DNA of 41,423 nt, taken from Candidatus Rifleibacteriota bacterium (GTDB lineage: Bacteria; Muiribacteriota; Ozemobacteria; Ozemobacterales; Ozemobacteraceae). This document shows, piece by piece, positions 33,658 to 41,391 of this stretch (its first letter is position 1; each line of letters opens with the position of its first letter). Under the pieces are notes generated by a model, which was given only the letters and a program-made list of their open reading frames with translations, was not told the origin of the DNA and did not search any database. The stretch lies in NCBI GenBank assembly GCA_012517355.1, contig JAAYVD010000011.1, positions 1 to 41,423 of the forward strand, read 5' to 3'. The translations under genes and the position numbers were made by a program.

Positions 33658-34833
33658 GTGAACGACCCCCAACCTGCCTTGGCGGGGCGGCCGTTCCTTT
33701 TCCTGCTGCCCTACCCGAGCCTGTCTGGGCTGGAGCTGTTCGGCCTCCGCTTCGCCCGCGACCTGCTCGACCGCCGCCTGCCGGCCGCCGTGGCCTCCCC
33801 GCCTGGCGGCCTGATCGCGGCGCAGTGCGCGGCCCGCGGCATCCCGTGGGTGCCGCTGCCCGTCCTCTGGCGCTGGGATCCGCGGGCGGTGGCCCGCCTC
33901 GCCGGCTTCCTGCGCGACGGAAACCCCCGCGCCGTCGTGGGGTTCCGCAGCCAGGCCGTCTACCCGCTGCACGCCGCGCGCCTGTTGACCCGCTCGCACA
34001 CCCCCTTCCTGCTCTTCTACCGGCTGGGGGCCGGCAACCAGCCCCGGCGCGACCCCCTCCACCGCGTCCTGTTCCGCCACCTGGCCGCCGTGGTCCCCAA
34101 TGCCGACCACGTCAAGAACAAGATCCTGCTCAAATGGGCCATCGACCCCGCCAAGGTCGTCTGCATCAAGAGCGGCATCGACACCCGCCGCTACCGCCCC
34201 GATCCGGAGCGCCGGGCCGCCTTCCGCCGCGACCTGGGCCTGCCCGCCGACGCCTGCGTGGTGGGCAACACCGGCCGCATCCACCCGGAGAAAGGGTCGG
34301 AAGTCCTGCTGGAGGCCCTGTTCGGGCCCGGCGGCCCCGGCCGTGACCGCTCCGACCTGCACCTGGTCTACGTCGGCCGGGAACACTTCGCCGGGTACGG
34401 CGACCGGTTGCGCGCCCGCGCCGCCGAACTGGGGGCCGCCGGCCGGTTCCACCTGGCCCCCTTCCGCGACGACGTCGAGGCGGTCTATCCCGGCTTCGAC
34501 CTGTTCGCCATGGCCGTCACCGCGGTCGAGACCTACGCCTACGTCGCCCTCGAATCGATGGCCTGCGGCGTGGTCCCCGTGGTGCCCCTGACCGGCGGCA
34601 TGAAGGAGATGTTCACCCACGCCCGGGAAGGCTTCTTCTTCCGGCACCGCGATCCCGACGACCTGCGCCGGGTGCTGGCCGAGGCGCTCGCCCTGCCCGC
34701 CCCCGCCCGGCAGGCGATGGCGGCCGCCGCCCGCGCCCGCATCGAGGCGACCGCCGCCTGGCCCGCCATGATGGACCAGTATCTCGCCCTCTTCCGCCGG
34801 TTGGCCATCCCCCTGGATCAGGCCGGGGACTGA
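33658..34833 (+). CDS. GT4-family glycosyltransferase
   Basis: A 391-residue GT-B glycosyltransferase. The N-terminal half begins FLFLLPYPSLSGLELFGLRF and reaches LFYRLGAGNQ. The linker then enters the nucleotide-sugar domain at VVGNTGRIHPEKGSEVLLEAL, followed by LVYVGREHFAGYG and FHLAPFRDDVEAVYPGFDLF. The E-x7-E motif is ETYAYVALE, followed by SMACGVVPVVPLTGG, as in GT4 retaining enzymes. The donor and acceptor cannot be deduced. It starts with GTG at 33658 and has no strong ribosome site. No other polysaccharide genes flank it. Confidence 0.85.
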   Translation: MNDPQPALAGRPFLFLLPYPSLSGLELFGLRFARDLLDRRLPAAVASPPGGLIAAQCAARGIPWVPLPVLWRWDPRAVARLAGFLRDGNPRAVVGFRSQAVYPLHAARLLTRSHTPFLLFYRLGAGNQPRRDPLHRVLFRHLAAVVPNADHVKNKILLKWAIDPAKVVCIKSGIDTRRYRPDPERRAAFRRDLGLPADACVVGNTGRIHPEKGSEVLLEALFGPGGPGRDRSDLHLVYVGREHFAGYGDRLRARAAELGAAGRFHLAPFRDDVEAVYPGFDLFAMAVTAVETYAYVALESMACGVVPVVPLTGGMKEMFTHAREGFFFRHRDPDDLRRVLAEALALPAPARQAMAAAARARIEATAAWPAMMDQYLALFRRLAIPLDQAGD

Positions 34834-34875
34834 CCCTTTCCCCAGGCCTCCGGCCGGTTGATCCGCCCATGGCGA

Positions 34876-34904
34876 TTGTCACCGGCCCGCGGTTCTGCTA
34901 AAAC
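34876..34904 (+). promoter_or_regulatory. Promoter giving a predicted leaderless mRNA
   Basis: TTGTCA (34876-34881), a 17-bp spacer and TAAAAC (34899-34904). The usual start distance of 6-7 bases puts +1 at the ATG at 34911, and no Shine-Dalgarno exists there. Confidence 0.6.
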
Positions 34905-34910
34905 GGTCGC

Positions 34911-37130
34911 ATGCCTGGACGCCGCTGGTGTGTACCGTTCCTGCTGCTGGCGATCCTGGTCCTCGGCTCCGGCCCGGTCGCCGGAGAAGACGTCCAGGAG
35001 CTGGTCTTCTGGAATTTCTGGGATGCGCGGCTCGTCCAGCCGGCCATCGACCGTTTCCAGGCCCTGCATCCCCACGTTCGCATCCGCAACGAACAGCTGC
35101 CCTGGAACAGCGGCCTCGACAAGGTGGTGGCCGCCCTCGCCACCGGCCGGCCCCCCGACATCTGCGAGCTGGGCTCCACCTGGACCGGCCGCTTCATGTC
35201 GCAGGGCGTCCTCATCGACCTCACCAGCGAGGTGCAGGATCTCCTGCCCCAGTATCGCCTCTGGGAGGCGGCCCGCTGGCATGGGAAATGTTTCGGCATC
35301 CCCTGGCTGGTCAGCACCCGCACCCTCTTCTACAACCGGGCCCTGTTCCGCCAGGCCGGGCTCGACCCCGACCACCCCCCCACCACCTGGGACGAGCTGC
35401 TGGCCGCCGCCCGCGCCATCCACCGGCCGGCCGAGGGCCTGTACGGCTTCGGCATGAACGCCGGCGAAGCCAACGTGCTCTACAAGAAGTTCCTGCCCTT
35501 CGTCTGGGGGGCGGGCGGGGAGATCCTCGACGGGCAGGACGGGTTCGCCTTCGACGGCCCCGCCACCCGCGAGGCGTTGGCCTTCTGGACCCGCCTGCGG
35601 GAGTTCAGTTACCGCGAAAAGCAGGACCTGCTGGATGAGGCGTTCATGAAGGGCCGGCTCGGCCTCGAGATCTCCGGCTCCTGGAATTTCGCCCGCTTCC
35701 CCAGGGAAGCGCCCGGCCTCGATTTCGGCGTCACCCTGCTGCCCCGGCCGGCGGCCGGCCGCGGCCGCTCCGCCTCCTTCACCGGGGGACAGGTTCTGGT
35801 GCTGTTCAAGACCTGCCGCCACCCCGCCGCCGCGCTGCAGTTCCTCCGGTTCCTGACCCGCCCCGAAAACACCCTTCCCATCACCCGGGAAGCCATGGTC
35901 AGTTTCCCTGCCCACCGCGATGCCTTCGCCGATCCGCTCTTCACCGCCGATCCGCGCCTGCAGGTCTTCGTCCGGCAACTGGAGACGGCCGTCCATCCTC
36001 CCGTGCATCCGCTGTGGGTCGAGCTCGAGGCGATCGTCAACCGGTCCATCGAACAGGTGCTCGAGGGCGCTTCCGCCTCGACTTCCCTGGCCGAGGCCGG
36101 CGCCGCCTGGCGGCAGGTGGTGGCCCGGGCCGATGAACGGCGGTCGCGGGTCGGGGTCGGGGGCGGCGGTGGGCGAGGGGCCTGGCAGACCGGCCTTTTG
36201 CTGCTCGCCGTGGTCGGTCTGCTGATCGGCGTCATCTTCCTGGCGATCCTGGGGGGGGGCCGCGGCGAGACTCCCGATCCCGCGCCCACGCTGGTTTTCC
36301 TGCTGCCCTGGCTGGCCACCTTCGTCCTGTTCTGGGTCTACCCCCTGCTGTTCTCCTTCGCGACCAGCTTCACCGATTACGACATCTTTCAGCCGGGGGC
36401 GGTCCGGATCGTCGGGGCAGGGAACTTCCTGCGCCTGGCCCGGGATGCCGAGTTCCGGGGCGCCTTCCGCAACACCCTGCTGTTCGCGGCCGGCACCGTG
36501 CCGCTGACCACCCTGCTGGCCCTGGCCATCGCCATGCTCATCCAGGGGGTGCGCACCGGGCAGCAGGTGCTGCGGTCGGCCTTCTTCCTGCCGTCGATCA
36601 TCTCCCTGGTGGTCGTGGCCACCATCTTCAAGTCGTTCTACGCCCCCGACGGCGCCCTCAACGCCCTGCTCGGGGCGGCCGGCCTGACCGGCCGGGCCTG
36701 GCTCGTCGAGCCGGCCTGGGCCCTGCCCGCCATCATGGCCCTGGAGGTGTGGGCCACCCTGGGCTTCTCGATGATCCTGTTCCTGGCCGCCCTGCAGGCC
36801 ATCCCCCGGCAGTTCTACGAGTCGGCCAAGGTCGACGGGGCCGATGCCTGGCAGCGCTTCCGGTTCATCACCCTGCCGCTTCTGCGGCCGATGACCCTGT
36901 TCGTCCTGGTCATCAACACCATCCGGTGCTGGCAGGTCTTTCCCGAGGTCTACACGCTGACCCGTGGCGGGCCGCTGGGGACGACTGACACCATGGTGCA
37001 CCGCCTCTACGAGACGGCCTTCCGCTTCCACGAGATGGGCTACGCCTCGGCCATGGCCTGGATCCTGTTCGCCATCATCCTGGCCCTGTCGGCCCTGCAG
37101 ATGCGCGTTCTCGAGGAGCGGGCCCCATGA
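34911..37130 (+). CDS. Fused sugar-binding protein and ABC permease (MalE-MalF-like)
   Basis: A 739-residue protein combining two normally separate importer parts. Residues 1-25 are a signal-like segment (FLLLAILVLGSGPVAGED). Residues about 28-405 form a family 1 solute-binding protein (ELVFWNFWDARLVQPAIDRF; LPWNSGLDKVVAALATGRPP; FYNRALFRQAGLDPDHPPTT). A linker GVGGGGGRGAWQTG follows, then a membrane helix (LLLLAVVGLLIGVIFLAIL). The MalF-type permease runs from about residue 460 and has the EAA loop YESAKVDGADAWQRFRFITL. The binding domain would be tethered outside the membrane. The stop overlaps the MalG-like permease start (ATGA). No ATPase subunit is present in the window; a shared MsmK-type ATPase is likely. 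The substrate is probably an oligosaccharide, by family. Confidence 0.92.
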   Translation: MPGRRWCVPFLLLAILVLGSGPVAGEDVQELVFWNFWDARLVQPAIDRFQALHPHVRIRNEQLPWNSGLDKVVAALATGRPPDICELGSTWTGRFMSQGVLIDLTSEVQDLLPQYRLWEAARWHGKCFGIPWLVSTRTLFYNRALFRQAGLDPDHPPTTWDELLAAARAIHRPAEGLYGFGMNAGEANVLYKKFLPFVWGAGGEILDGQDGFAFDGPATREALAFWTRLREFSYREKQDLLDEAFMKGRLGLEISGSWNFARFPREAPGLDFGVTLLPRPAAGRGRSASFTGGQVLVLFKTCRHPAAALQFLRFLTRPENTLPITREAMVSFPAHRDAFADPLFTADPRLQVFVRQLETAVHPPVHPLWVELEAIVNRSIEQVLEGASASTSLAEAGAAWRQVVARADERRSRVGVGGGGGRGAWQTGLLLLAVVGLLIGVIFLAILGGGRGETPDPAPTLVFLLPWLATFVLFWVYPLLFSFATSFTDYDIFQPGAVRIVGAGNFLRLARDAEFRGAFRNTLLFAAGTVPLTTLLALAIAMLIQGVRTGQQVLRSAFFLPSIISLVVVATIFKSFYAPDGALNALLGAAGLTGRAWLVEPAWALPAIMALEVWATLGFSMILFLAALQAIPRQFYESAKVDGADAWQRFRFITLPLLRPMTLFVLVINTIRCWQVFPEVYTLTRGGPLGTTDTMVHRLYETAFRFHEMGYASAMAWILFAIILALSALQMRVLEERAP

Positions 37131-37945
37131 GCGTCCACGACGGCCGCTGGGTCCGCGGACGGCAGATCCTGGTCTGGAGCCTGCTGGCTGTCTTCCTGCT
37201 GCCGCTGGCCTACATGCTCGGACGGTCGGTGCTGCGGGTGGCGCCGGCCACGGGAACGGTCGGGACCGCTCTCACCCTCGATCACTACCGGGCGGTGCTG
37301 GGCGGCGCGGGGTTTCTCGGGTTCGCCTGGAACAGCCTGCTGGTGCTGGTGGGGGTCGTGGGGGCCAACGTGGTCTTTTCCCTGATGGCGGGCTATGCCT
37401 TCGCCCGCTACCGCTTCCCCGGCCGCCGGGTGCTGTTCACCGCCATCCTCGCCACGTTGATGATGCCCAAGCAGATCCTGATGATCCCCATCCTCGACCT
37501 GATGATCCGGTTCGGCCTTCAGGACACCCTGTGGGCCCTGATCCTGCCCTTCGCCGTCGACGGGTTCAACGTCTTTTTGCTGCGACAGTTCATCGTCAAC
37601 CTGCCGCCCGACCTGGAGGAGGCGGCCCGGGCCGACGGCGCCTCGGAATACCAGGTCCTGACCGGGGTCGTCCTGCCGCTCTGCCGCCCGGCCCTGGCCG
37701 TCGTCGCCATCAACACCGCCGTGGTCACCTGGAACGGCTTCCTGTTCCCCTTGATCCTGACCGATTCGGCGGCCTCCCGCACGCTGCCCGTCGGCCTGGC
37801 CCTCCTGACGCAAGGCCCCTTCGCGACCGACTGGGGGGCCCTGATGGCGGGCTCGGCCGTCAGTTCCCTGCCCATGATCCTCCTGTTCTGGGCCTTCCAG
37901 AAACAGATCATCGAAGGCCTCACCGCCGGCGCCCTGCGCGAGTGA
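37127..37945 (+). CDS. Sugar ABC transporter permease (MalG-like)
   Basis: The second permease of the importer, 272 residues, coupled to the fused gene by an ATGA overlap. Six hydrophobic segments are visible, the first being WSLLAVFLLPLAYMLGRSVL. The cytoplasmic EAA loop is LEEAARADGASEYQVLTGVV followed by LPLCRPAL, which docks the ATPase. The pattern YAFARYRFPGRRVLFTAILA and the C-terminal KQIIEGLTAGALRE are typical of the MalG/carbohydrate CUT1 family. It pairs with the fused permease to form the heterodimeric channel. No signal for regulation is visible besides the upstream promoter. Confidence 0.95.
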   Translation: MSVHDGRWVRGRQILVWSLLAVFLLPLAYMLGRSVLRVAPATGTVGTALTLDHYRAVLGGAGFLGFAWNSLLVLVGVVGANVVFSLMAGYAFARYRFPGRRVLFTAILATLMMPKQILMIPILDLMIRFGLQDTLWALILPFAVDGFNVFLLRQFIVNLPPDLEEAARADGASEYQVLTGVVLPLCRPALAVVAINTAVVTWNGFLFPLILTDSAASRTLPVGLALLTQGPFATDWGALMAGSAVSSLPMILLFWAFQKQIIEGLTAGALRE

Positions 37946-38148
37946 CCGGGAAACCCCGCCTTCGTTTCTCCTGATGCTTTGCCGCTCCCGTCTGTTCAAC
38001 CCAGCCCCGCTCGCCCCTTCACCCATTTCCCCCTTTCCCCTTTCCGTTCCCAAAGTCCCAACCTCTCACCTTGTTGCGGGTACCCCACCTTCGTCTGCTA
38101 AGATGAAGAAACTTGGCCTCCCGATCGCCATGGGAAAGGACGAACCCC
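37946..38148. other. Pyrimidine-rich spacer before the glycine-rich protein
   Basis: A polypyrimidine tract at about 38019-38044 recurs in similar form at 39175-39203. A weak promoter (TTGCGG 38074-38079, 19-bp spacer, TAAGAT 38099-38104) may drive the next gene. No gene seen. Confidence 0.4.
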
Positions 38149-38991
38149 GTGCGCACCCGTCGCCTCAACCTCCTGGTCTGCCTTCTGCTGATCGCCTCGT
38201 TGCTCGCCAGCGGAACGGTCTTCGCCGCCGAACCAGGATTGTTCTCCCGGGTGAAAGCCAAGGTCCAGGCCAAATTCGAAGAGGCCAAAACCAAGGATTT
38301 CTGGGTCAAGACCATCTATTCGCGTTCCCTCAGCCTCGTCGCCGGCAAAGCCGCCGGTCTGCTCGGTTTCGGGCTGGCGGGAGTCATCGGCTTCGCCATC
38401 GGTGGGCCGGTGGGGGGAGGCATCGGCGCCCTCCTCGGCTACCGCATCGCTTCGGCCGTGGCCAAGGCCTTCGCCCGCCCCCTCGGTGAGGAACTCGCCC
38501 GCCAGAAGCTGAGTGGCCAGAAACTGAGCCTGAAAAAAGCCTGGGAACCGCTTTCGGGAAAGGTGCTGACCGCCGAAGGCCTGGGAACCGCCGCCGGCAA
38601 CATCGTCGGAGAGGTCGTCGGCGTGACCGCGGGCGTCGCCCTGCTGGGCGGCCTCGGCCCGATGGCCCTTCCCTTCCTCGGAGTGGTGTCCGGCGGCTGG
38701 CTCGGACAGAAGGTCGGCGAGAAGGTCGGCCGCTGGCTCGGCGGAAAAGTGGGGAAGAAGGCCGGTCTGGCCTTGGTGGCGAAGGAACCAACCGCCGCCG
38801 TCGCGACCGGTCCGGCCCTTCCGGGTTCCGCATCGGGCGCGGATCCGACCGCCGCCCGGGCCGCCTACGAGAAGGCCTACCAGGCCTACGTGTCCGCCCT
38901 GGGCAAGGATTCCGTCGACCCGGCCACCCGCGACCGGCTGTTCCGCGAATACCAGACCGCCCGCGAAGCCTGGCAACCGGCCTCACGCTGA
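38149..38991 (+). CDS. Exported glycine-zipper-rich protein, function unknown
   Basis: A 280-residue protein. The start is taken as GTG at 38149, because it directly precedes a clean signal peptide (RTRRLNLLVCLLLIASLLAS, cleavage near VFAAE) and AAAGGA lies about 10 bases upstream; the ATG at 38113 would add an unlikely N-terminus. The mature protein has a charged helix (FSRVKAKVQAKFEEAKTKDF) and two glycine-zipper hydrophobic hairpins (LLGFGLAGVIGFAIGGPVGG and VVGVTAGVALLGGLGPMALP). A helical charged tail follows (ARAAYEKAYQAYVSALG). Glycine zippers insert in or associate with membranes. Not recognised. Confidence 0.75.
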   Translation: MRTRRLNLLVCLLLIASLLASGTVFAAEPGLFSRVKAKVQAKFEEAKTKDFWVKTIYSRSLSLVAGKAAGLLGFGLAGVIGFAIGGPVGGGIGALLGYRIASAVAKAFARPLGEELARQKLSGQKLSLKKAWEPLSGKVLTAEGLGTAAGNIVGEVVGVTAGVALLGGLGPMALPFLGVVSGGWLGQKVGEKVGRWLGGKVGKKAGLALVAKEPTAAVATGPALPGSASGADPTAARAAYEKAYQAYVSALGKDSVDPATRDRLFREYQTAREAWQPASR

Positions 38992-39074
38992 TCCCCCACC
39001 GGTCATCGCCCCCCGCCGGGGCACCTCCGGTCGCGAAACACCCGGTTTTCACACCCCGGCCTGCCAAGTTCCGG

Positions 39075-39252
39075 TCTGAAAAAACGACACTCCAGCATTT
39101 CGACTGACGCATCACTATACGTTCTTCATCCACCCATCGATGCTGATTGCGCCGATCGTGCTGGCGACCCCCTTCGCCATTTCCCCCCTTTCTCCCTTTC
39201 CCCTGCCGCCCTCGTGGTTTCTGTCGAAATGCTGAAGTCTCCTTCTCCCGCT
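39075..39252. repeat. MITE-like element with imperfect terminal inverted repeats
   Basis: The left end 39075-39106 and right end 39221-39252 are inverted copies. The core CAGCATTTCGAC (39093-39104) matches GTCGAAATGCTG (39223-39234) perfectly, and similarity extends over 19 bases with 2 mismatches, then more loosely. The left end also matches 8126-8147, next to a decayed transposase. About 178 bases in total, non-coding except for one possible micro-ORF, as expected of a non-autonomous derivative. Confidence 0.6.
39115..39180 (-). CDS. Possible 21-residue micro-ORF inside the inverted-repeat element
   Basis: MAKGVASTIGAISIDGWMKN plus Val, preceded by an AAAGGGGGG run close to the ATG at 39180. 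Amphipathic composition resembles short membrane-active peptides, but there is no second copy in the window to support translation. Tentative. Confidence 0.25.
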   Translation of the reverse strand: MAKGVASTIGAISIDGWMKNV

Positions 39253-39476
39253 CCCCCCCCGCGTGAGGGGGTTTCCCTTCGTCAGCCGGCGCAACCTGCC
39301 GATAGAGAAGGGGGCTTTTGCCCCCCTCGAGGAACATGCGACCAGAAACCCATCGCGCGCCCGGCATCCCGGCCCCGGCCGGAGGCCGCCTGTCGCTGGC
39401 CCGCCCCCTGCCGGGCAGGAAGAACCGGGAACCAGGCACCGCCCCTTCCCGGGCGGGACCAGGGGAGGGCTGACCG

Positions 39477-40532
39477 ATGGAAATGGGCGGCCCCGTCGGG
39501 GCCATCATGTTCCACCCCGCCCTCCTCGAGCACGACCCGCTGACCGGGGGCCCGGGCGGGACGCGCCTGCAGACCATCATCGACGAACTCGTCCTGGCCG
39601 GCCTCTGGAACGAGCTGGTCCACGAAGCCGGCATCGCCCCCATGAAGCGTCTGCGCGACGTCCATGACCCCGAGTTCCTGAACGAGCTGCACCGCCGGTG
39701 CCTGTCAGGCCTGGAGCGGCTCGACCCCACGACCCCGATCGGGGAGAAGTCCTTCGAGGCAGCCCGCTACGGGGCGGGCGGGGTCATCGACGCCATCGAC
39801 CTCGTCATGGACGGCCAGATCGAGCGGGCCACCTGCCTGACCGCGATGCCCGGCCACCATGCGGGAACCGCCCGGTTCGGCTTCGGCAGCCTGATCAACC
39901 CAGCCGCCGTCGGGGCCCATTTCCTCACCAAGAAGCACCGGCTGAAGCGGGTGGCCATCATCGACGTGGATTCCAACCACGGCATGGGCACCCAGGAGAT
40001 CTTCTGGAAGCGGCGCGACGTCCTCTACATCTCTCTGCACGAATACCCCGGGATCACCGGGACCGGTCACTACACGGAAATGGGGGAGCGTGCCTCCCTC
40101 GGCTACAACCTCAATTTCCCCCTGCCTTCCGGGTATGGTGACCGCGAATACCAGACCTGTCTGAAGGAACTCGTCTTCCCCATCCTGGCCCAGTTCGGCC
40201 CTGAGTTCATCCTGTTCTCCTATGGAACCAACGTCCTGGCCGAGGATCCGTCCTCGCACGTGATCATGAGCGAACACGGACTGGGCGAGGTGGCCCGCCT
40301 CATCCTGGCGCAGGCCCGGTCCCTGTGCGGTGGGCGGGTGATCTCCATCCTGGAGGGGGGCACCCCCGGCCCGGCCATGGCCCGGGCGGTAGCCCAGCAC
40401 GTCATGTTGTTCCTCAACGAACAGGTAGGAATTGTCGATAAGGGGAAGAAGGGAGAACTCATCTCTTACTCGGATTGGTATGCCTACGCGAAACATCTCA
40501 AGGCCCAACTCAAGAAATACTGGCGAATTTGA
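39477..40532 (+). CDS. Histone-deacetylase-fold protein with altered active site
   Basis: A 351-residue arginase/deacetylase-fold protein. Recognisable motifs: FHPALLEHDPLTG, HDPEFLNEL, AMPGHHAG with the His dyad (127-128), IIDVDSNHGMGTQEIF, FSYGTNVLAEDPSSH and ILEGGTPG. Compared with class I/II deacetylases the metal ligands are incomplete. The DxH ligand pair reads D165 with N167 in place of His, the third ligand Asp is N252, and the catalytic Tyr of EGGY is T296. It may be inactive as a zinc deacetylase, use another metal, or bind an acyl ligand. GGGAGGG lies 7 bases before the ATG. The LysM gene follows after 31 bases, probably as an operon. Confidence 0.88.
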   Translation: MEMGGPVGAIMFHPALLEHDPLTGGPGGTRLQTIIDELVLAGLWNELVHEAGIAPMKRLRDVHDPEFLNELHRRCLSGLERLDPTTPIGEKSFEAARYGAGGVIDAIDLVMDGQIERATCLTAMPGHHAGTARFGFGSLINPAAVGAHFLTKKHRLKRVAIIDVDSNHGMGTQEIFWKRRDVLYISLHEYPGITGTGHYTEMGERASLGYNLNFPLPSGYGDREYQTCLKELVFPILAQFGPEFILFSYGTNVLAEDPSSHVIMSEHGLGEVARLILAQARSLCGGRVISILEGGTPGPAMARAVAQHVMLFLNEQVGIVDKGKKGELISYSDWYAYAKHLKAQLKKYWRI

Positions 40533-40563
40533 ACCTTCCGCAAGGAATCACCTGGAGGTCAAG

Positions 40564-41391
40564 ATGGTATACATTCACATGCCTCGGGAGAGGCTTCTGC
40601 TCCTCGCCGGCCTGCTGGCGGTGGGGCTGATGACCCTCCCACTGTTGGCCCAGGCCCAGGAATATCCCGGGGAGGAATGGGAAGGCGAGGAGGGTCCGGC
40701 CGCGGTGGCCGGCGCCGCCTCGCTGAACCAGGCCCCGCCCAAGGTCGTGGCGTCGACTCTGGGAGTGGCCGACTACCGTCCCCCCGTCGAACCTCCCGGT
40801 GGATTCCCCGCGAAGCAGGCTGCCCGGGCCGCCCCCGTGGCGGTCAACAAGGTGGCTGCCCCCCAGGCGGCGACGGGCAACCCGGCCCCCGCGGCGGCCG
40901 GGTCTTTCTACGTCGTCCAGCCCGGCGACAATGCCCCGCGCATCGCGCAGAAGGTGCTCGGCAACGCCAATCGGTGGCAGGAACTGATGGCCTTCAATCA
41001 GATTCCCGATGCCAACCTCCTCCAGGTCGGTCTGCAGCTGCGCGTTCCCGCGGGTGCCCAGGCCGCCGCCGGAACGTCCCCCGCTGCGATGGCCGCCCGG
41101 CCCGCGCCGGTGGCCCAGATGCCAGCCGCCTCCGCCATGCCGGCGGCCACCCGGCAGTCCTGCGGGATGTACGACAACCCGATCTCGATGAGCCGGTCCC
41201 GGTCGCTCTCCACGAAGGCGGCACTCTCCACGGTGGCCGTGAACACCTCCGCCCAGGTCCCCTCCCCCGCGCCGTGGTCCACGCAGGCGTCCTCCCAGGC
41301 GTACTGCGCCGCCAGCCACCGGCAGCCGGGGGCGACGCACGCCCAGATCTCCGAGCGGATCCACGCACCATTGCTGTCCCGCCAACGCTGA
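40564..41391 (+). CDS. Exported LysM-domain protein, 3' end chimeric
   Basis: The ATG at 40564 has GGAGG 6 bases upstream and begins a signal peptide (RERLLLLAGLLAVGLMTLPL, cleavage near AQAQE). An acidic/Ala/Pro-rich linker leads to a LysM peptidoglycan-binding motif: FYVVQPGDNAPRIAQKVLG, then NRWQELMAFNQI and LLQVGLQLRVP (residues about 115-160). A Pro/Ala linker ends around 41145. From there the frame reads the antisense strand of an ADP-ribosylglycohydrolase, so the last ~80 residues are not natural LysM-protein sequence. The true C-terminus is therefore unknown. Confidence 0.7.
   Translation: MVYIHMPRERLLLLAGLLAVGLMTLPLLAQAQEYPGEEWEGEEGPAAVAGAASLNQAPPKVVASTLGVADYRPPVEPPGGFPAKQAARAAPVAVNKVAAPQAATGNPAPAAAGSFYVVQPGDNAPRIAQKVLGNANRWQELMAFNQIPDANLLQVGLQLRVPAGAQAAAGTSPAAMAARPAPVAQMPAASAMPAATRQSCGMYDNPISMSRSRSLSTKAALSTVAVNTSAQVPSPAPWSTQASSQAYCAASHRQPGATHAQISERIHAPLLSRQR

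Larger units (their letters stand above)
38992..39476. other. Intergenic region with inverted-repeat element and hairpins
   Basis: Contains the inverted-repeat element at 39075-39252, the polypyrimidine tract, and a GGGGGC-TTTT-GCCCCC hairpin (39310-39325). No long gene is supported. A 21-residue micro-ORF on the minus strand is listed separately. Confidence 0.5.

Noticed and set aside
38019-39203. G-rich minus-strand tracts as G-quadruplexes (38019-38044 and 39175-39203)
   Set aside because: Run lengths are irregular and one run is only GG; nothing ties them to a function beyond the shared polypyrimidine composition.
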